A stretch of DNA of 64,000 nt from an uncultured Eubacterium sp. (GCA_958446835.1 CAUCXT010000015.1:1-64000); one strand, 5' to 3'; shown: positions 53,029-63,218, counted from the first letter of the stretch. The notes: generated by a model not told the origin, from the sequence alone. Numbers and translations are program-made.

Positions 53029-54255
53029 TTATTTTTCTAATATCGCCCTTGCCTGTTCAAGTGAAATATTGTTCTCCTTCGCGATACGCGCAATGTCATC
53101 ATACTCATATTTTCTGCGTGTGACGCCATATCCGGTTGAAAGCTTGCAGTGAACATCACCATACTCCGTCTCGACAGTCTCTATATGCCTGTCAAGCACA
53201 TGTCTCTTCATCATGTTCTCGCGTATGCCTATGGTTGTGGTATACTTAAAGACAGTTTCTATGATTTTCTCCTTATCACATTCACGGCACATAACCTTGA
53301 TAAGCGTCCCCGGACGCGATTTCTTCATCCCTATCGGCACAGTGTACACATCAAGCGCCCCAGCCTCAAACAGTCTGTCCATCGCAAAACCGATAGCTTC
53401 GCCTGTCATATCGTCCACATTGCACCCAAGCTCGCATATCTCATCAGCCTTGTCCGCTGTCTCGCCAAGCATCACGCGCACACAGTTGGCGGCATCGAAA
53501 TCCTTTTTTCCCATTCCGTAACCGATACCCTGCACCTTCATCACAGGCATATTTCCAAAGCGTGCCGCAAAGTGCTTGAGTAACGCTGCTCCTGTAGGTG
53601 TGCATAGCTCCCCGCGAACAGAGCCACCGTAAATCGGAACATCCCTCAGTATATATGCCGTGGCAGGAGCCGGAACCGGGAGTATTCCATGCGCACACCT
53701 CACCTGTCCGCTTCCAACATGCACAGGCGATACAACCACCTCATCCACGGACAGACGCTCCATAAGCATGCACACCGCCGTTATGTCAGCAATTGCGTCC
53801 ATAGTTCCGACCTCGTGGAAATGAATTTCCGTCACCGGAACACCATGCACATAGCTCTCCGCCTCAGCAATCAGTCCATATACTGCCATCACATCATCCT
53901 GCACCTTCTTAGAAAGCGTCAAATGCTCCCTTACAATGTGCTCAATATCATGCAGGCTGCTGTGATCATGGTGGTGGCTGTGATCATGGCTATGAGTGTG
54001 CTCATCATTGTGGCTGTGCTCATCACCGTGATGATGGTCATGGCTCTCCTCCTCCGCTCCATCCACAGTCACTGTAACATGTGTTCCTGTTATACCGCAT
54101 TTCACCGATGGTTCCGCCTTAAATACAACACCCGGAATCCCCATCTCATTAAGCTCATTTAGAAATTCTTCCTTATCCGGAAGCAGTTCAAGCATCGCCG
54201 CCGTCAACATATCCCCAGCCGCACCCATGCCACAGTCGATATATAATGTTCTCAT
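53029..54255 (-). CDS. larC: nickel insertion protein LarC
   Basis: This is a 408-residue single-chain LarC, the CTP-dependent nickel insertase that completes the nickel-pincer cofactor of lactate racemase LarA. The N-terminus LYIDCGMGAAGDM, HEVGTMDAIADI and the C-terminal GCNVDDMTGEAIGFAMDRL are typical. A His/Asp-rich loop (about residues 72-98) is the expected nickel store. In some lactobacilli LarC needs a frameshift; here it is in one frame. larA, larB and larE are not in the window. AAGGAGA precedes the ATG. Confidence 0.93.
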   Translation of the reverse strand: MRTLYIDCGMGAAGDMLTAAMLELLPDKEEFLNELNEMGIPGVVFKAEPSVKCGITGTHVTVTVDGAEEESHDHHHGDEHSHNDEHTHSHDHSHHHDHSSLHDIEHIVREHLTLSKKVQDDVMAVYGLIAEAESYVHGVPVTEIHFHEVGTMDAIADITAVCMLMERLSVDEVVVSPVHVGSGQVRCAHGILPVPAPATAYILRDVPIYGGSVRGELCTPTGAALLKHFAARFGNMPVMKVQGIGYGMGKKDFDAANCVRVMLGETADKADEICELGCNVDDMTGEAIGFAMDRLFEAGALDVYTVPIGMKKSRPGTLIKVMCRECDKEKIIETVFKYTTTIGIRENMMKRHVLDRHIETVETEYGDVHCKLSTGYGVTRRKYEYDDIARIAKENNISLEQARAILEK

Positions 54256-54296
54256 AACACACTTTTCTCCTTGTTCAATATATAATTTGGTACCAA

Positions 54297-54515
54297 TTTC
54301 AAAACATGTTATATATACCTAGCCAAAAGCAGCACGGAGGCTGCTTTAGAAGCAATGCATACAAGGATGTATGCTTTGCTTCGGTGGCGAACGTATAGAA
54401 TAACCTTTATCAGAGTTCTTAGAACATCTTGCTTCGGACAACGGAGCTGATATGCATAAATATAATACGTTATACACTCATGGACTAAATAAGCATGTTT
54501 TGAAACCCACATCAT
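54297..54515 (+). mobile_element. MITE-like fold-back element, copy C (deleted)
   Basis: This is a 219-bp copy. The left TIR TTTCAAAACATG passes directly into the central hairpins, so about 80 bp of the left inner arm are missing, while the right arm is full (GTATAACG region, CATGTTTTGAAA). Hairpin 1 (54326-54347) has an 8-bp stem and loop ACGGAG; hairpin 2 (54349-54382) is identical to copy A. It lies upstream of larC and antisense to it. Confidence 0.85.
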
Positions 54516-54525
54516 AATCTCAAAA

Positions 54526-54563
54526 AAAGCGCACAAATCCTCTACAGAGGATATGTGTGCTTT
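54526..54563 (-). terminator. terminator after DUF3842 gene
   Basis: A 17-pair stem with one mismatch around TACA (AAAGCGCACA with TGTGTGCTTT, and ATCCTC with GAGGAT) is followed on the minus strand by a T-run. It lies about 195 bp after DUF3842. Confidence 0.75.
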
Positions 54564-54757
54564 CATAGCAGTTGTTTCTCACAATTTTCAATTGTCTTTA
54601 GATAAAAAATAGCTTACCCTGCATTATTAAAATGCTTGTTATAAATCTCAATTTTAAAATACAAGACGCTTCTGCATCCCAATTGACAGCTTCCTGCTGC
54701 CTGATTAACTGTTATATTATACAGCAAAAACATCCTAAATGCAATATTATGCAATTC

Positions 54758-55168
54758 CTACCTGTCGCATAATTTACATAATTCATCAATAACGGACTGT
54801 ATCAATTTGCTGATATTCAAATCCGCAACTCCAACCACAATATTATCGCAGTGGTTTATCGGAATGAGTATTCTCTTCGCCGTACTCTGTGCAACCGCAT
54901 TCGCCATGCGCGGCGTTATCTCTCCAAACATTGCGTCCGCAATCACAATACCGATAGGTCCGACGATCACATCGGCGCGCCTGGTGTTCACCACAACCGC
55001 ATTCTCGCCTGTAGCCGCGTTGTCCGCGCCTGCCTTCAGCATTGCTGATGTTGCTACCGTATTCGTTCCGACCGCCGTAATATCAGCCTCCGGCATTTTC
55101 TCCCTGATTGCCGTGACAAGTTGGCGTCCTATTCCGCCTCCCTGAGCATCTATAACCAGAATATTCAT
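54758..55168 (-). CDS. DUF3842 family protein
   Basis: This is a 136-residue protein of a Clostridia-restricted family of unknown function. An N-terminal Rossmann-like start (ILVIDAQGGGIGRQLV) and VVNTRRADVIVGPIGIVIADAMFGEITPRMANAVAQS are family hallmarks, suggesting nucleotide or small-molecule binding. It is cytoplasmic. It lies between larC and the TIGR04076 gene, all on the minus strand, with its own terminator. No role can be given. Confidence 0.8.
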   Translation of the reverse strand: MNILVIDAQGGGIGRQLVTAIREKMPEADITAVGTNTVATSAMLKAGADNAATGENAVVVNTRRADVIVGPIGIVIADAMFGEITPRMANAVAQSTAKRILIPINHCDNIVVGVADLNISKLIQSVIDELCKLCDR

Positions 55169-55231
55169 AGTGGATACCCCTTTGTCCTTTTTATAATGAC
55201 ATCTTATTATAAGCTATCCAATATATATTGT

Positions 55232-55582
55232 CTACTCACGATAATAATTGCCCTTGTAAAAATTCTCTGCGCCTGTCTTTTCGGCTGTCATACGAAAACA
55301 TACACATCCATCCGGACATACATAGTCCTTCACATTCGCCTCTGTTCCGCCAACAAGTGTTAAATCTCCGCCACTTCTGACAGCCTGCATATCACCATAG
55401 AGAATCTGCATCATCTTAGAACATATTCCATATCCTTGCTCATTCACCGGACATCCGTATGTGCAGGTATATTTATCACCTATCTCCTCACCATTTCTAC
55501 ACAGATGTTCTGTATGGTCGCCCCGCAAAAAACCTGTCACCTCTATAGTAAACCTATATTCTTCGTCATACCATTTTTTCAC
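55232..55582 (-). CDS. TIGR04076-like Cys-rich small protein
   Basis: This is a 116-residue protein with seven cysteines. CTYGCPVNEQGYGICSKMM and CPDGCVCFRM resemble the TIGR04076 family, which is of unknown function and possibly iron-sulfur or metal binding. It starts with GTG at 55582, seven bases behind GGGGGAA. The gene begins four bases after the YitT stop, so they form an operon. Confidence 0.7.
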   Translation of the reverse strand: MKKWYDEEYRFTIEVTGFLRGDHTEHLCRNGEEIGDKYTCTYGCPVNEQGYGICSKMMQILYGDMQAVRSGGDLTLVGGTEANVKDYVCPDGCVCFRMTAEKTGAENFYKGNYYRE

Positions 55583-55585
55583 TGC

Positions 55586-56470
55586 TTATTCCCCCTTTTT
55601 CTGTCCATCCTTATTCCACACCTTCGGCTGATATCTCATATCAGATACATTGTACACCGTAATGAATGCCTTAGGGTCCTCTTTATTTATAAAATTCATA
55701 AGCTTCTGATATTCGCTTTTATCCACAATTGTGATTATCTCATTATGCTTGTCAAAATTGTATGCGCCGGTCGCCTCATATATCGTGGCTCCACTGTGCA
55801 GATCCTCGACGATAAACCGGCGAAGCTCCTCCTCCTTCCGGGTAATAATGCAGACACGGCGTTTTTTATTATTATCAAAAATAAAATGGTCAAGAATTAT
55901 TCCGTTAAAATAAGTGCCAAGTATACTCAGGACCACCGTCTTTTTATCGTAGGCAAGCGCCGCCGAAAGCGCCACGCACATTCCCGACAGTGACATTGCC
56001 CTTCCAAGCTCTATATGCAGGTACTTGTTCATAATCTTTGCCACAATATCAAGCCCGCCCGATGAGGCATTGCGGTTAAAAAGTATGCTCAGTCCTATGC
56101 TCACCACAAGAATATAGCAGAGTACATCAAGCTCCTGACTATCTGTCATAGAGCCAAAATCCGGGAACACTATCTCAAAAAGTCCCAGAAACAGAGGCAG
56201 CATAACGCTCGTATAGACTGTCTTTACACCAAATTCTCTTCCGCAGGTGATGAACCCGATTATCAAAAGCGCCACATTCAGAATCATAGTGATTGCCGAC
56301 AACGGAAGCGGCACAAAATTAGACAGCACGATTCCAAGACCTGAAATGCTGCTTACAGACGTGTGGCTTGGCACAAGAAAGAAGTACACCGCCGCCGCAA
56401 TGATTGCCACCGCCACGGTCAAAATCAGCGTCTCCTTCGCGATATCCTTGTAATTCATTTTCTTATTCAT
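55586..56470 (-). CDS. YitT family membrane protein
   Basis: This is a 294-residue protein. The N-terminal 190 residues form five or six hydrophobic helices (DUF161/YitT membrane part; NASSGGLDIVAKIMNKY is the characteristic loop). The C-terminal 90 residues form the DUF2179 domain (EEELRRFIVEDLHSGATIYEATGAY). The role is unknown, though a transport or channel function is often suspected. GGAGGAG precedes the ATG. The TIGR04076 gene follows. Confidence 0.9.
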   Translation of the reverse strand: MNKKMNYKDIAKETLILTVAVAIIAAAVYFFLVPSHTSVSSISGLGIVLSNFVPLPLSAITMILNVALLIIGFITCGREFGVKTVYTSVMLPLFLGLFEIVFPDFGSMTDSQELDVLCYILVVSIGLSILFNRNASSGGLDIVAKIMNKYLHIELGRAMSLSGMCVALSAALAYDKKTVVLSILGTYFNGIILDHFIFDNNKKRRVCIITRKEEELRRFIVEDLHSGATIYEATGAYNFDKHNEIITIVDKSEYQKLMNFINKEDPKAFITVYNVSDMRYQPKVWNKDGQKKGE

Positions 56471-56569
56471 TGTATCTGCTCCTCCACAATCCAGGTTCTA
56501 TTTCAAAGCTCTTCCTTATTCAGCCACTGTCCACATTGACAATCTTTCAATATCGGGGATTCTCTGCTG

Positions 56570-57799
56570 TTATCTATTATTACAACATTCTCTCCCCATC
56601 AACTCCACCGCCTTGATAGACTCCTGCTCCACTTTACAATTATTATCAAGCATAAACTGAAGTACCTCTGAATACGCAGCAAGTTTCGTATTCTTCTTTT
56701 CTTCAATCATTTTTACATCTGTAACTGTCAGCTCTTTGTATAATCCAGCCTTATAAAATCTCGCGATTGTCGCAACGTCCATCATAAACGGCACAAACGG
56801 AATACCTGTTTTTTCCTTCAGATTCTCCAATATCAAAAAACCGTAAACATCCAAATCCCCCTTATGCAGATAGGTTCGAGAATTATTATCTGCATATATC
56901 TTCTCAAGCAATACCTGCTTTGAATGGTTGTGATATCCTCCAAGGTAGATATGAACTGCATCATCTTCATCTGAATCATGATATGTTGTCAGATTTTCTA
57001 CGGTTATGACCTTACCTGCCTTTACCGTAACAGTTCTGACTTTTTCAAGAGAGGCATTTGAGAATGCAATACCGTCCGGCAACTCTGATACATCGATCAC
57101 TGATGTATCAAACTGTATAACAACATTCCCCTTTACCATTACATATGTAGGATTCTCATATAAATTATAAAATCCAAGTATATTATCTTTTTCTACTACC
57201 TCATCCGTGTAATCAAATAAAATGGATTCAACTGTGCCGAGAAATTCTTTTTGAAATCTTTTTGAGTCCTTAAATAATGCTGTAGAAAAATTACGGATAT
57301 AGGTTTCGCTGTTCAGCTTCAATATCGCCTGCAATATGAATATAATCTCACTTGCCCTTTTACTGTCATACTTTAAATCATAAGGCAGCTTTTTATATTC
57401 GGACAAACACTTTAACCAATCCTTTATAATCACCTGAATTATTGGACACTCACAATTCTGATATTGAGCCAGGCTCTTTTTCACTTTCTCACATTGCTCC
57501 GGAATACTTGTTCTTTTTAATTTTCTATAACATTCCGGAACTCTGGTGATATTTAATCTTACTTTGGAATATTGACCGGAACTGCTTTTCTCTGCAAAAA
57601 TAAAACCTTCCATGCAAAGTTTTTCTATTGCAAGGTTAATTTGTTTATAAGCATCATGATTGTAACGATCCAAGTACTCCGGGTAAACTTTCCTTAATTC
57701 AAACTGAATGGCACGTAAAGAGGATGCATCCTTATCAAATGCACCTCTTCTTTCATAAATATCTATTAAACGATTCAATATGTCTTTGCCGTAGTCCAT
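56570..57799 (-). CDS. jetD: Wadjet nuclease subunit JetD
   Basis: This is a 409-residue protein and the nuclease of the Wadjet anti-plasmid system. An N-terminal winged-helix region (residues 1-180) is followed by a toprim-like domain. HIYLGGYHNHSKQ and YLHKGDLDVYGFLIL carry the acidic metal-binding residues (the DxD of the toprim fold). Wadjet cuts small closed-circular DNA after loop extrusion. It lies 41 bp after jetC and is the last gene of the operon. GAAAGGA precedes the ATG. Confidence 0.9.
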   Translation of the reverse strand: MDYGKDILNRLIDIYERRGAFDKDASSLRAIQFELRKVYPEYLDRYNHDAYKQINLAIEKLCMEGFIFAEKSSSGQYSKVRLNITRVPECYRKLKRTSIPEQCEKVKKSLAQYQNCECPIIQVIIKDWLKCLSEYKKLPYDLKYDSKRASEIIFILQAILKLNSETYIRNFSTALFKDSKRFQKEFLGTVESILFDYTDEVVEKDNILGFYNLYENPTYVMVKGNVVIQFDTSVIDVSELPDGIAFSNASLEKVRTVTVKAGKVITVENLTTYHDSDEDDAVHIYLGGYHNHSKQVLLEKIYADNNSRTYLHKGDLDVYGFLILENLKEKTGIPFVPFMMDVATIARFYKAGLYKELTVTDVKMIEEKKNTKLAAYSEVLQFMLDNNCKVEQESIKAVELMGRECCNNR

Positions 57800-57840
57800 T
57801 CAGTTCAATCCTTTCAAAATCACACCAACGTATAACAACA

Positions 57841-60800
57841 CTATATTCTTTCGAATACACCAATGGCATTTCTATTACCGGACTTTACAATAGAATATGT
57901 GATATCACAATACGGCAGAATTGATGTTGCCTTCTCCGCAGTTGCAATGATCACCAACTGGAGATTCAATTTTTTAAACATATTCATCATAGGCTCAATT
58001 CGATCACTTGTCATATTGTTAAAAGCTTCATCAAGCAATATAAGTCTCATGCATCCATCCGGGTTCTGCTCATATATCTGCAAAAGCGAAGCACATATAG
58101 CGACATAGAATGGTGCCTGATTCTCACCGCCACTACCCTCACCACTTACTTTTGAAAGCGGGACCTCAATATCTGTGACAGAATTTTTAACAATAATATC
58201 ATAATCCAGATATGTTCTATAATCAACATACATACCCATACTCTTAGCCCCGGTACGCTGTCCTGTCAAATTCTCTTTTGCATGTTCCTCCACATCCATC
58301 ATGATTCTGCTCATAAAGTCTTCAATCTGGCTTTCAAAGACCTCTGACTTATTGGCTTCTGCTAAAAATGCCATAATCTCGTTATCCTGATCTATCTGCT
58401 GATTGTCTTTATCCATAATTATGTCATAAAAAATACCCAGTTCTTTGTCCTTGCTCTTATCAATTCCAAATCGATAACTTTCTTCACCGTATTCCAGATT
58501 TTCCATAACACGATTAATCTGCTTGAACTGCTGTCTGGCGCGAAGAATATCATCTTTCATTCTAAATAGCACTTCCTTACGGAATCTATCCTTGCAACGC
58601 ACTTGTGCCTGTGTCAATTCCTCTTTGTGGCGTTCCAGCTCAATGTTCTGCAGCGATAAATACTCCTGTTGATATCGGTTAGCACCTTCAATACCTTCCG
58701 GATAATCGCAAGTATATGTTGCTGTATATTTTTGCTGCAATGGTATCAACTGCTGATTCAGATAATTATTGAAAGTGTTGCTGTCCTGCGCCACGCGGTT
58801 ACCAAAATTATACGCTATAACTGAGGGCTTCTTTGTCCTTCGCTCATACTGATACTTTTTCTCAACATCCCCCACATATTCCGGATATTCTCTTACACTA
58901 TCCTCATACTTCATTTTCTTTTGACCGACAGCAGCCTCAAGTTCAATAATCGCTTGTTCCGCAGCCTTTACACTTGCTTCCAAATTTTGTTTTTTTGCCT
59001 TAATATCAGTAATATCGCCTTGAATATCCGATACATTTTTTTCACACTCATTCACACGATTATACATAGCAAGTAAAATCGGATTCTTTTTAAATTCACT
59101 AATTTGTGCATTTATCTCATCAATTCTTATCCCTATCTCCTTTGCCTTGCGCTTAGAATCAACGTATTTCTCCAATAATGCAAAATTATTACCGGCGATA
59201 AACTTATTATAGTCGCTGTACAGCTCATCAAAAGCTTCCTTATCGGCAGTTAATTCACCTAATTGTTTCTGAATGCTGACAAGTTCTTTTTTTGCACTGC
59301 TTAACTGCTTTTCTATAGCATCAACACCGATAAAATGCTCCTTCTTTCCCATTCTCTGTAAACAAAAATTCTGAAAGCGTAAACGGTCTTTTGTGACACT
59401 CTTTCCATATTGTTCAAGAGTATCTGCACTATCACAACACACCACATCCCGCATAACAAATCTTGCATAACGCTTCGCATAAATATTTTCAGACTCGACC
59501 TTATCACCGAGAAAGCTTGCACCTTCCTCATTGTACTGAATATCTCCTATTTTTCGTGTGTCAATAAGTCCGATGCCTTTTACTTCATTTCCTAAAGAAA
59601 TAAAAACCTTTTTCGCAATGAGATAATTTTCCGGTGCAACAATAATATTAAATCTCTGCGTATTAAGATAACTTTCAACAGCATCCTGCCAGCTATCATC
59701 TGTCATATAAAGAAGTTCACATAAAATCTTTGCATCCGTTCCCCTGCTCTGCGCTCCCAATTCTTCGTTAATCCTATCCCTGACAAAAGCAGCCTCTTCC
59801 GGGTAGCACATTACTCCAGCTTCAAGACTCTTAATTTTAGCCTCGAGCAATTTAACCTGACTTGACAGACTTGCTATTTCCGTTCGTATCTTTGCATCAT
59901 GATTTTTTATTGTTTCTTCCAGTCCGCCTAAAGCTTTAGAAATCTCTTTTATCTCTGTAATGCGCTCATCAACAGTTTTTTCTTGTGTTTCATCACTTAT
60001 AATCCAATCACATGAAAAGCCAATACAGTTTAATTTCTTTTTAAGAGCCGACAGTTTTTCTGAAATATCTGTAAATATAGCTGCCTCACCTTTTAATCTC
60101 GCGTATTCTTTTTCATTCTCTTTATTCTCTTGTTCAAGTGAAACCAGCTCTTTATTTTCCGCATTATCCTCGGCAGCTCTTTTTGCCTTATATAATAAAT
60201 CTGAAGCTTTTCTTTCTTTTTCCGATAATTCAGCTAGTTTCTCTGCTAATATAGTGATACTTGCGTTCCATTCCGATATAAGACGCTTCTTTTCCTGCTG
60301 TTCTTCAATATTACCCTGGTAATTTGCATAGGCGACAAGTATTTCATTTATCTTTACTTTAGATAAACGTGCTTTTGCCTCTATTATTTTTTCATTAATC
60401 TCTGCAAGAAGCACCTCTCTGTCCTGCGCTTCCTGTAAAATCTCCTGCAAGCGTTCCAGCTCCCGCATGTCCTTTTGAAGGAAGTCAATGTTCACCTCCG
60501 GTTCAGGCAGAATATATGTATAGATAAATTCACGGATATCCTTAATATCCTCAAGACTGGTGCCCATATGAAATACTTCATTGAACTTCTTGCCAATCGG
60601 TGAATCTGCTTCTCCAATACCGAGTATTCGACAGATTCTTCTTCTGGCATCAGCTTGATTCGAAGCTCTATCCATTCCTTTATTTTCAAGTTTAAATGCA
60701 TCTCTTGATGTCGGTTTTCTTCCGTCTTTTACCTGTGTGAAAAACGGAATGTCATCAAGTGAATATCCCGGTTTTGTAATATACCAGTCCTGATATACAC

Positions 60801-61155
60801 CTTTTAAATCCTGCTTTGGTGTTTCAGATTCCACTCGTACTGTAATAACAAAATTCTTGTTTATATTTTCATCCAAAAACTCAATTCCTATGTATGAAAC
60901 TGTATGTCCGGGACGAAGATAACTATCCTCTGCTCTCTGCTTCTGATGTATGGAGCCGAGTAAAGTTCTGCCACTCTTTTTATTGCCTGCAGTATTAAAA
61001 TCCTTATTGGTGGTGAGACAATATCTTATTGCATCCATAATGGTTGTCTTTCCTACAGCATTTACCCCAAGCAGATATGTTATATTCTTAAAATCAATAA
61101 TATCGTCCTGAAAGTTGTGCCAATTTATCAGATGAAGTCTGGTCATTCTAATCAT
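57841..61155 (-). CDS. jetC: Wadjet SMC-like ATPase JetC
   Basis: This is a 1104-residue SMC/MukB-like ATPase. Walker A GVNAVGKTT (Lys about 36) is at the N-terminus. Long coiled coils occupy about 230-490 and 640-860 around a hinge-like globular part. The signature SGEGSGGENQAPFYVA and Walker B RLILLDEAFNNM are at the C-terminus. It extrudes DNA loops as a dimer held by JetA and JetB. The start at 61155 is chosen because AGGAGG lies nine bases upstream. It overlaps the jetB stop by eight bases. The base composition is visibly AT-richer than most of the window. Confidence 0.93.
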   Translation of the reverse strand: MIRMTRLHLINWHNFQDDIIDFKNITYLLGVNAVGKTTIMDAIRYCLTTNKDFNTAGNKKSGRTLLGSIHQKQRAEDSYLRPGHTVSYIGIEFLDENINKNFVITVRVESETPKQDLKGVYQDWYITKPGYSLDDIPFFTQVKDGRKPTSRDAFKLENKGMDRASNQADARRRICRILGIGEADSPIGKKFNEVFHMGTSLEDIKDIREFIYTYILPEPEVNIDFLQKDMRELERLQEILQEAQDREVLLAEINEKIIEAKARLSKVKINEILVAYANYQGNIEEQQEKKRLISEWNASITILAEKLAELSEKERKASDLLYKAKRAAEDNAENKELVSLEQENKENEKEYARLKGEAAIFTDISEKLSALKKKLNCIGFSCDWIISDETQEKTVDERITEIKEISKALGGLEETIKNHDAKIRTEIASLSSQVKLLEAKIKSLEAGVMCYPEEAAFVRDRINEELGAQSRGTDAKILCELLYMTDDSWQDAVESYLNTQRFNIIVAPENYLIAKKVFISLGNEVKGIGLIDTRKIGDIQYNEEGASFLGDKVESENIYAKRYARFVMRDVVCCDSADTLEQYGKSVTKDRLRFQNFCLQRMGKKEHFIGVDAIEKQLSSAKKELVSIQKQLGELTADKEAFDELYSDYNKFIAGNNFALLEKYVDSKRKAKEIGIRIDEINAQISEFKKNPILLAMYNRVNECEKNVSDIQGDITDIKAKKQNLEASVKAAEQAIIELEAAVGQKKMKYEDSVREYPEYVGDVEKKYQYERRTKKPSVIAYNFGNRVAQDSNTFNNYLNQQLIPLQQKYTATYTCDYPEGIEGANRYQQEYLSLQNIELERHKEELTQAQVRCKDRFRKEVLFRMKDDILRARQQFKQINRVMENLEYGEESYRFGIDKSKDKELGIFYDIIMDKDNQQIDQDNEIMAFLAEANKSEVFESQIEDFMSRIMMDVEEHAKENLTGQRTGAKSMGMYVDYRTYLDYDIIVKNSVTDIEVPLSKVSGEGSGGENQAPFYVAICASLLQIYEQNPDGCMRLILLDEAFNNMTSDRIEPMMNMFKKLNLQLVIIATAEKATSILPYCDITYSIVKSGNRNAIGVFERI

Positions 61156-61729
61156 CGCTCTCATCCTCCTCATCTGAATTTACATACTGCGCCAGCAACT
61201 TACTTGTCTGCTCATACGCCGTAGAAATAGTTGTATCCGGCATAGCAAGCATTACTGACGCATATATTTGTATTTTTGCGTCCATATCAAGTAATTTATC
61301 TAATGGTTGCACCAGATTGTATCTTTTGATGTTTCTAAGAGAATCCTCCATCAAAACTTTGTCAAATTTTCTTGGAAGATTTAGTTTTTCATATTCGTTT
61401 TTTATTTCTTCAACAGTCACAATGACTTTATCCTCACTTGTAGACAGGCTCTCCCTCTTCTCTACATACAAAAGTCTGAATATAAGAAGCATAATACTTT
61501 CATATTTTTTCAGTGCCAGTCTGCCGGTTCCGTGATTATTTATAAGCTGTACCACACGCAGGTTTCTATGAATAACCAATGTATACCCAATCGGCTGAAG
61601 TAATTGTCTGAAGCTTTCCTCATGATTAATAACGTAATAATATTTCTCTCTGGTTGAATCCTCGTTTCCGATAAGGAAGCAGTTATTTAGCAAATAATTA
61701 GCAATCTCTTCTTTGACATCAATAGCCAT
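61148..61729 (-). CDS. jetB: Wadjet MukE-like subunit JetB
   Basis: This is a protein of about 193 residues of the DUF4194 family, a winged-helix (kite) subunit equivalent to MukE that binds the kleisin. RLLYVEKRESLSTSEDKVIVTVEEIKNEYEKLNLPRKFDK is the conserved region. The tail is strongly acidic (NSDEEDESDD). ATG 61729 has GGAAGGG upstream. It overlaps jetA by 11 bases and jetC by 8. Confidence 0.9.
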   Translation of the reverse strand: MAIDVKEEIANYLLNNCFLIGNEDSTREKYYYVINHEESFRQLLQPIGYTLVIHRNLRVVQLINNHGTGRLALKKYESIMLLIFRLLYVEKRESLSTSEDKVIVTVEEIKNEYEKLNLPRKFDKVLMEDSLRNIKRYNLVQPLDKLLDMDAKIQIYASVMLAMPDTTISTAYEQTSKLLAQYVNSDEEDESDD

Positions 61730-63140
61730 CTTTACCCTTCCTTTCCTCAACAATAAATTCTTTAAATCGAACTCCGTTACATTCTACAAAGGTGTCCCTT
61801 AATCTGATGTCATATTCACGCTCCGGTGTCTGAGAATATGTATACAAACCAATAACTTTCGCTAACGCATCCGGACTATTTTCAAATACGCTGCTAATAG
61901 AAACAGCTGTCTTACCACGTAAAATATCTTTCGCAAATGAGTTCACATTTTCTGATGTGAGCGCATTTCTTATATATTCCATCATTTTACGATTCTTTTC
62001 TTCAACCAGTTCCAAATCCAGTTCTTCTATAGCAGCCATTGGTTCAATCGGTGATGAGCGTCTCTTTTTCACCGGTGTTGCAAGCGATGAGCTATCAATA
62101 TAATTCTGCCCGAATATCTGAAATGCCTCTTTACAAACAGTGTCATCATCTTCGTACAAATCCTCTTTTGTATTTATCTGATTAGCATAATACTGGAGAA
62201 TATTATTAATTTTGCTCTTAACACTTCCATCAGACAATAATAAAAACTGTGCTCTCTGCACTGCCCTGGTTCTATATATAATATGCCTATCGTCAATGGT
62301 CCTCATGACAGCCTCCATCTCTTCAATATCCATTCGAACCTTAGCAATCAATTCTTTTATTTTTACAGTTGCCTCTGCTTTGGTTGTCCTCTCGACATCC
62401 ATATAATCGGTTACAAGTGCGTCCATTAAAACGCCCTCACATTTATCCAGACTCTCGTACAGACTGGTTCTGTAATAGAAAAGATTATCGTTTGTCTTAA
62501 ACCTATGGTATGAACCTACTACAATCTTTTCTTCATACTTTTCAAAGAACTCCAATACTTCTTCCGGATTTTTGCCTTGTGTCAGATTATTGATATGATC
62601 CTCGATAGACGCAGCCAGTGTCCTAAGCGCCTGATTAAGATTATCAAAATCTTCTGAGGCTTCTTTTAATACCCCCTCATAAGGACTTCCCTGCTCTGAA
62701 ATATGCTCAAACATAGAGTAAATCTTAAACAACTTACCTTTATATGTGATAATTGTCGGACTGATAATTTCCTGAAATGATTTAAGCACCGGAACTACTT
62801 TATAGTTAATAGCCCACTGGGCTTCCTCCTGGTACTCACCTTCCTTTTCGTTGAGCCAACCTGTATCTCTCAGTCTCCTAACAAATCCACCTGCTATTGC
62901 ACGCGCATCTGCAATATTCCCATCCGTTTCTTCTTGTTCTTCTATATCGAGTTCCACCTGTTCATCAAGACCATAGAAGTAGTCCTCCACCATATCAAAA
63001 ATGGTACTTTTCTCTACAGCATACATAGGCATGCGCCTACACCTGTCCCAGATAAGAGTAAGAATATCAACATATTTTCTTTTATTTATTCCTGTTAATG
63101 GGCGAAATAAATTCTCGTTCACTTCATCAAATATATTCAT
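61719..63140 (-). CDS. jetA: Wadjet kleisin subunit JetA
   Basis: This is a 473-residue kleisin-like protein (MukF equivalent), of the JetA group associated with DUF5716. An N-terminal winged-helix (NLFRPLTGINKRKYVDILTLIWDRC) is followed by long helical stretches (about 150-330) and a C-terminal domain. It closes the JetC dimer into a ring. It is the first gene of the operon, with a leader of about 185 bases containing two interleaved inverted repeats. GGGTGAG precedes the ATG. Confidence 0.9.
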   Translation of the reverse strand: MNIFDEVNENLFRPLTGINKRKYVDILTLIWDRCRRMPMYAVEKSTIFDMVEDYFYGLDEQVELDIEEQEETDGNIADARAIAGGFVRRLRDTGWLNEKEGEYQEEAQWAINYKVVPVLKSFQEIISPTIITYKGKLFKIYSMFEHISEQGSPYEGVLKEASEDFDNLNQALRTLAASIEDHINNLTQGKNPEEVLEFFEKYEEKIVVGSYHRFKTNDNLFYYRTSLYESLDKCEGVLMDALVTDYMDVERTTKAEATVKIKELIAKVRMDIEEMEAVMRTIDDRHIIYRTRAVQRAQFLLLSDGSVKSKINNILQYYANQINTKEDLYEDDDTVCKEAFQIFGQNYIDSSSLATPVKKRRSSPIEPMAAIEELDLELVEEKNRKMMEYIRNALTSENVNSFAKDILRGKTAVSISSVFENSPDALAKVIGLYTYSQTPEREYDIRLRDTFVECNGVRFKEFIVEERKGKDGY

Positions 63141-63218
63141 ATTCTCACCCCTGTTCTCTTTATTTCTTCTGATAATCGTATTCTTTTCGACCTCTGAGCA
63201 TTCTTAGTTACCACAAAA

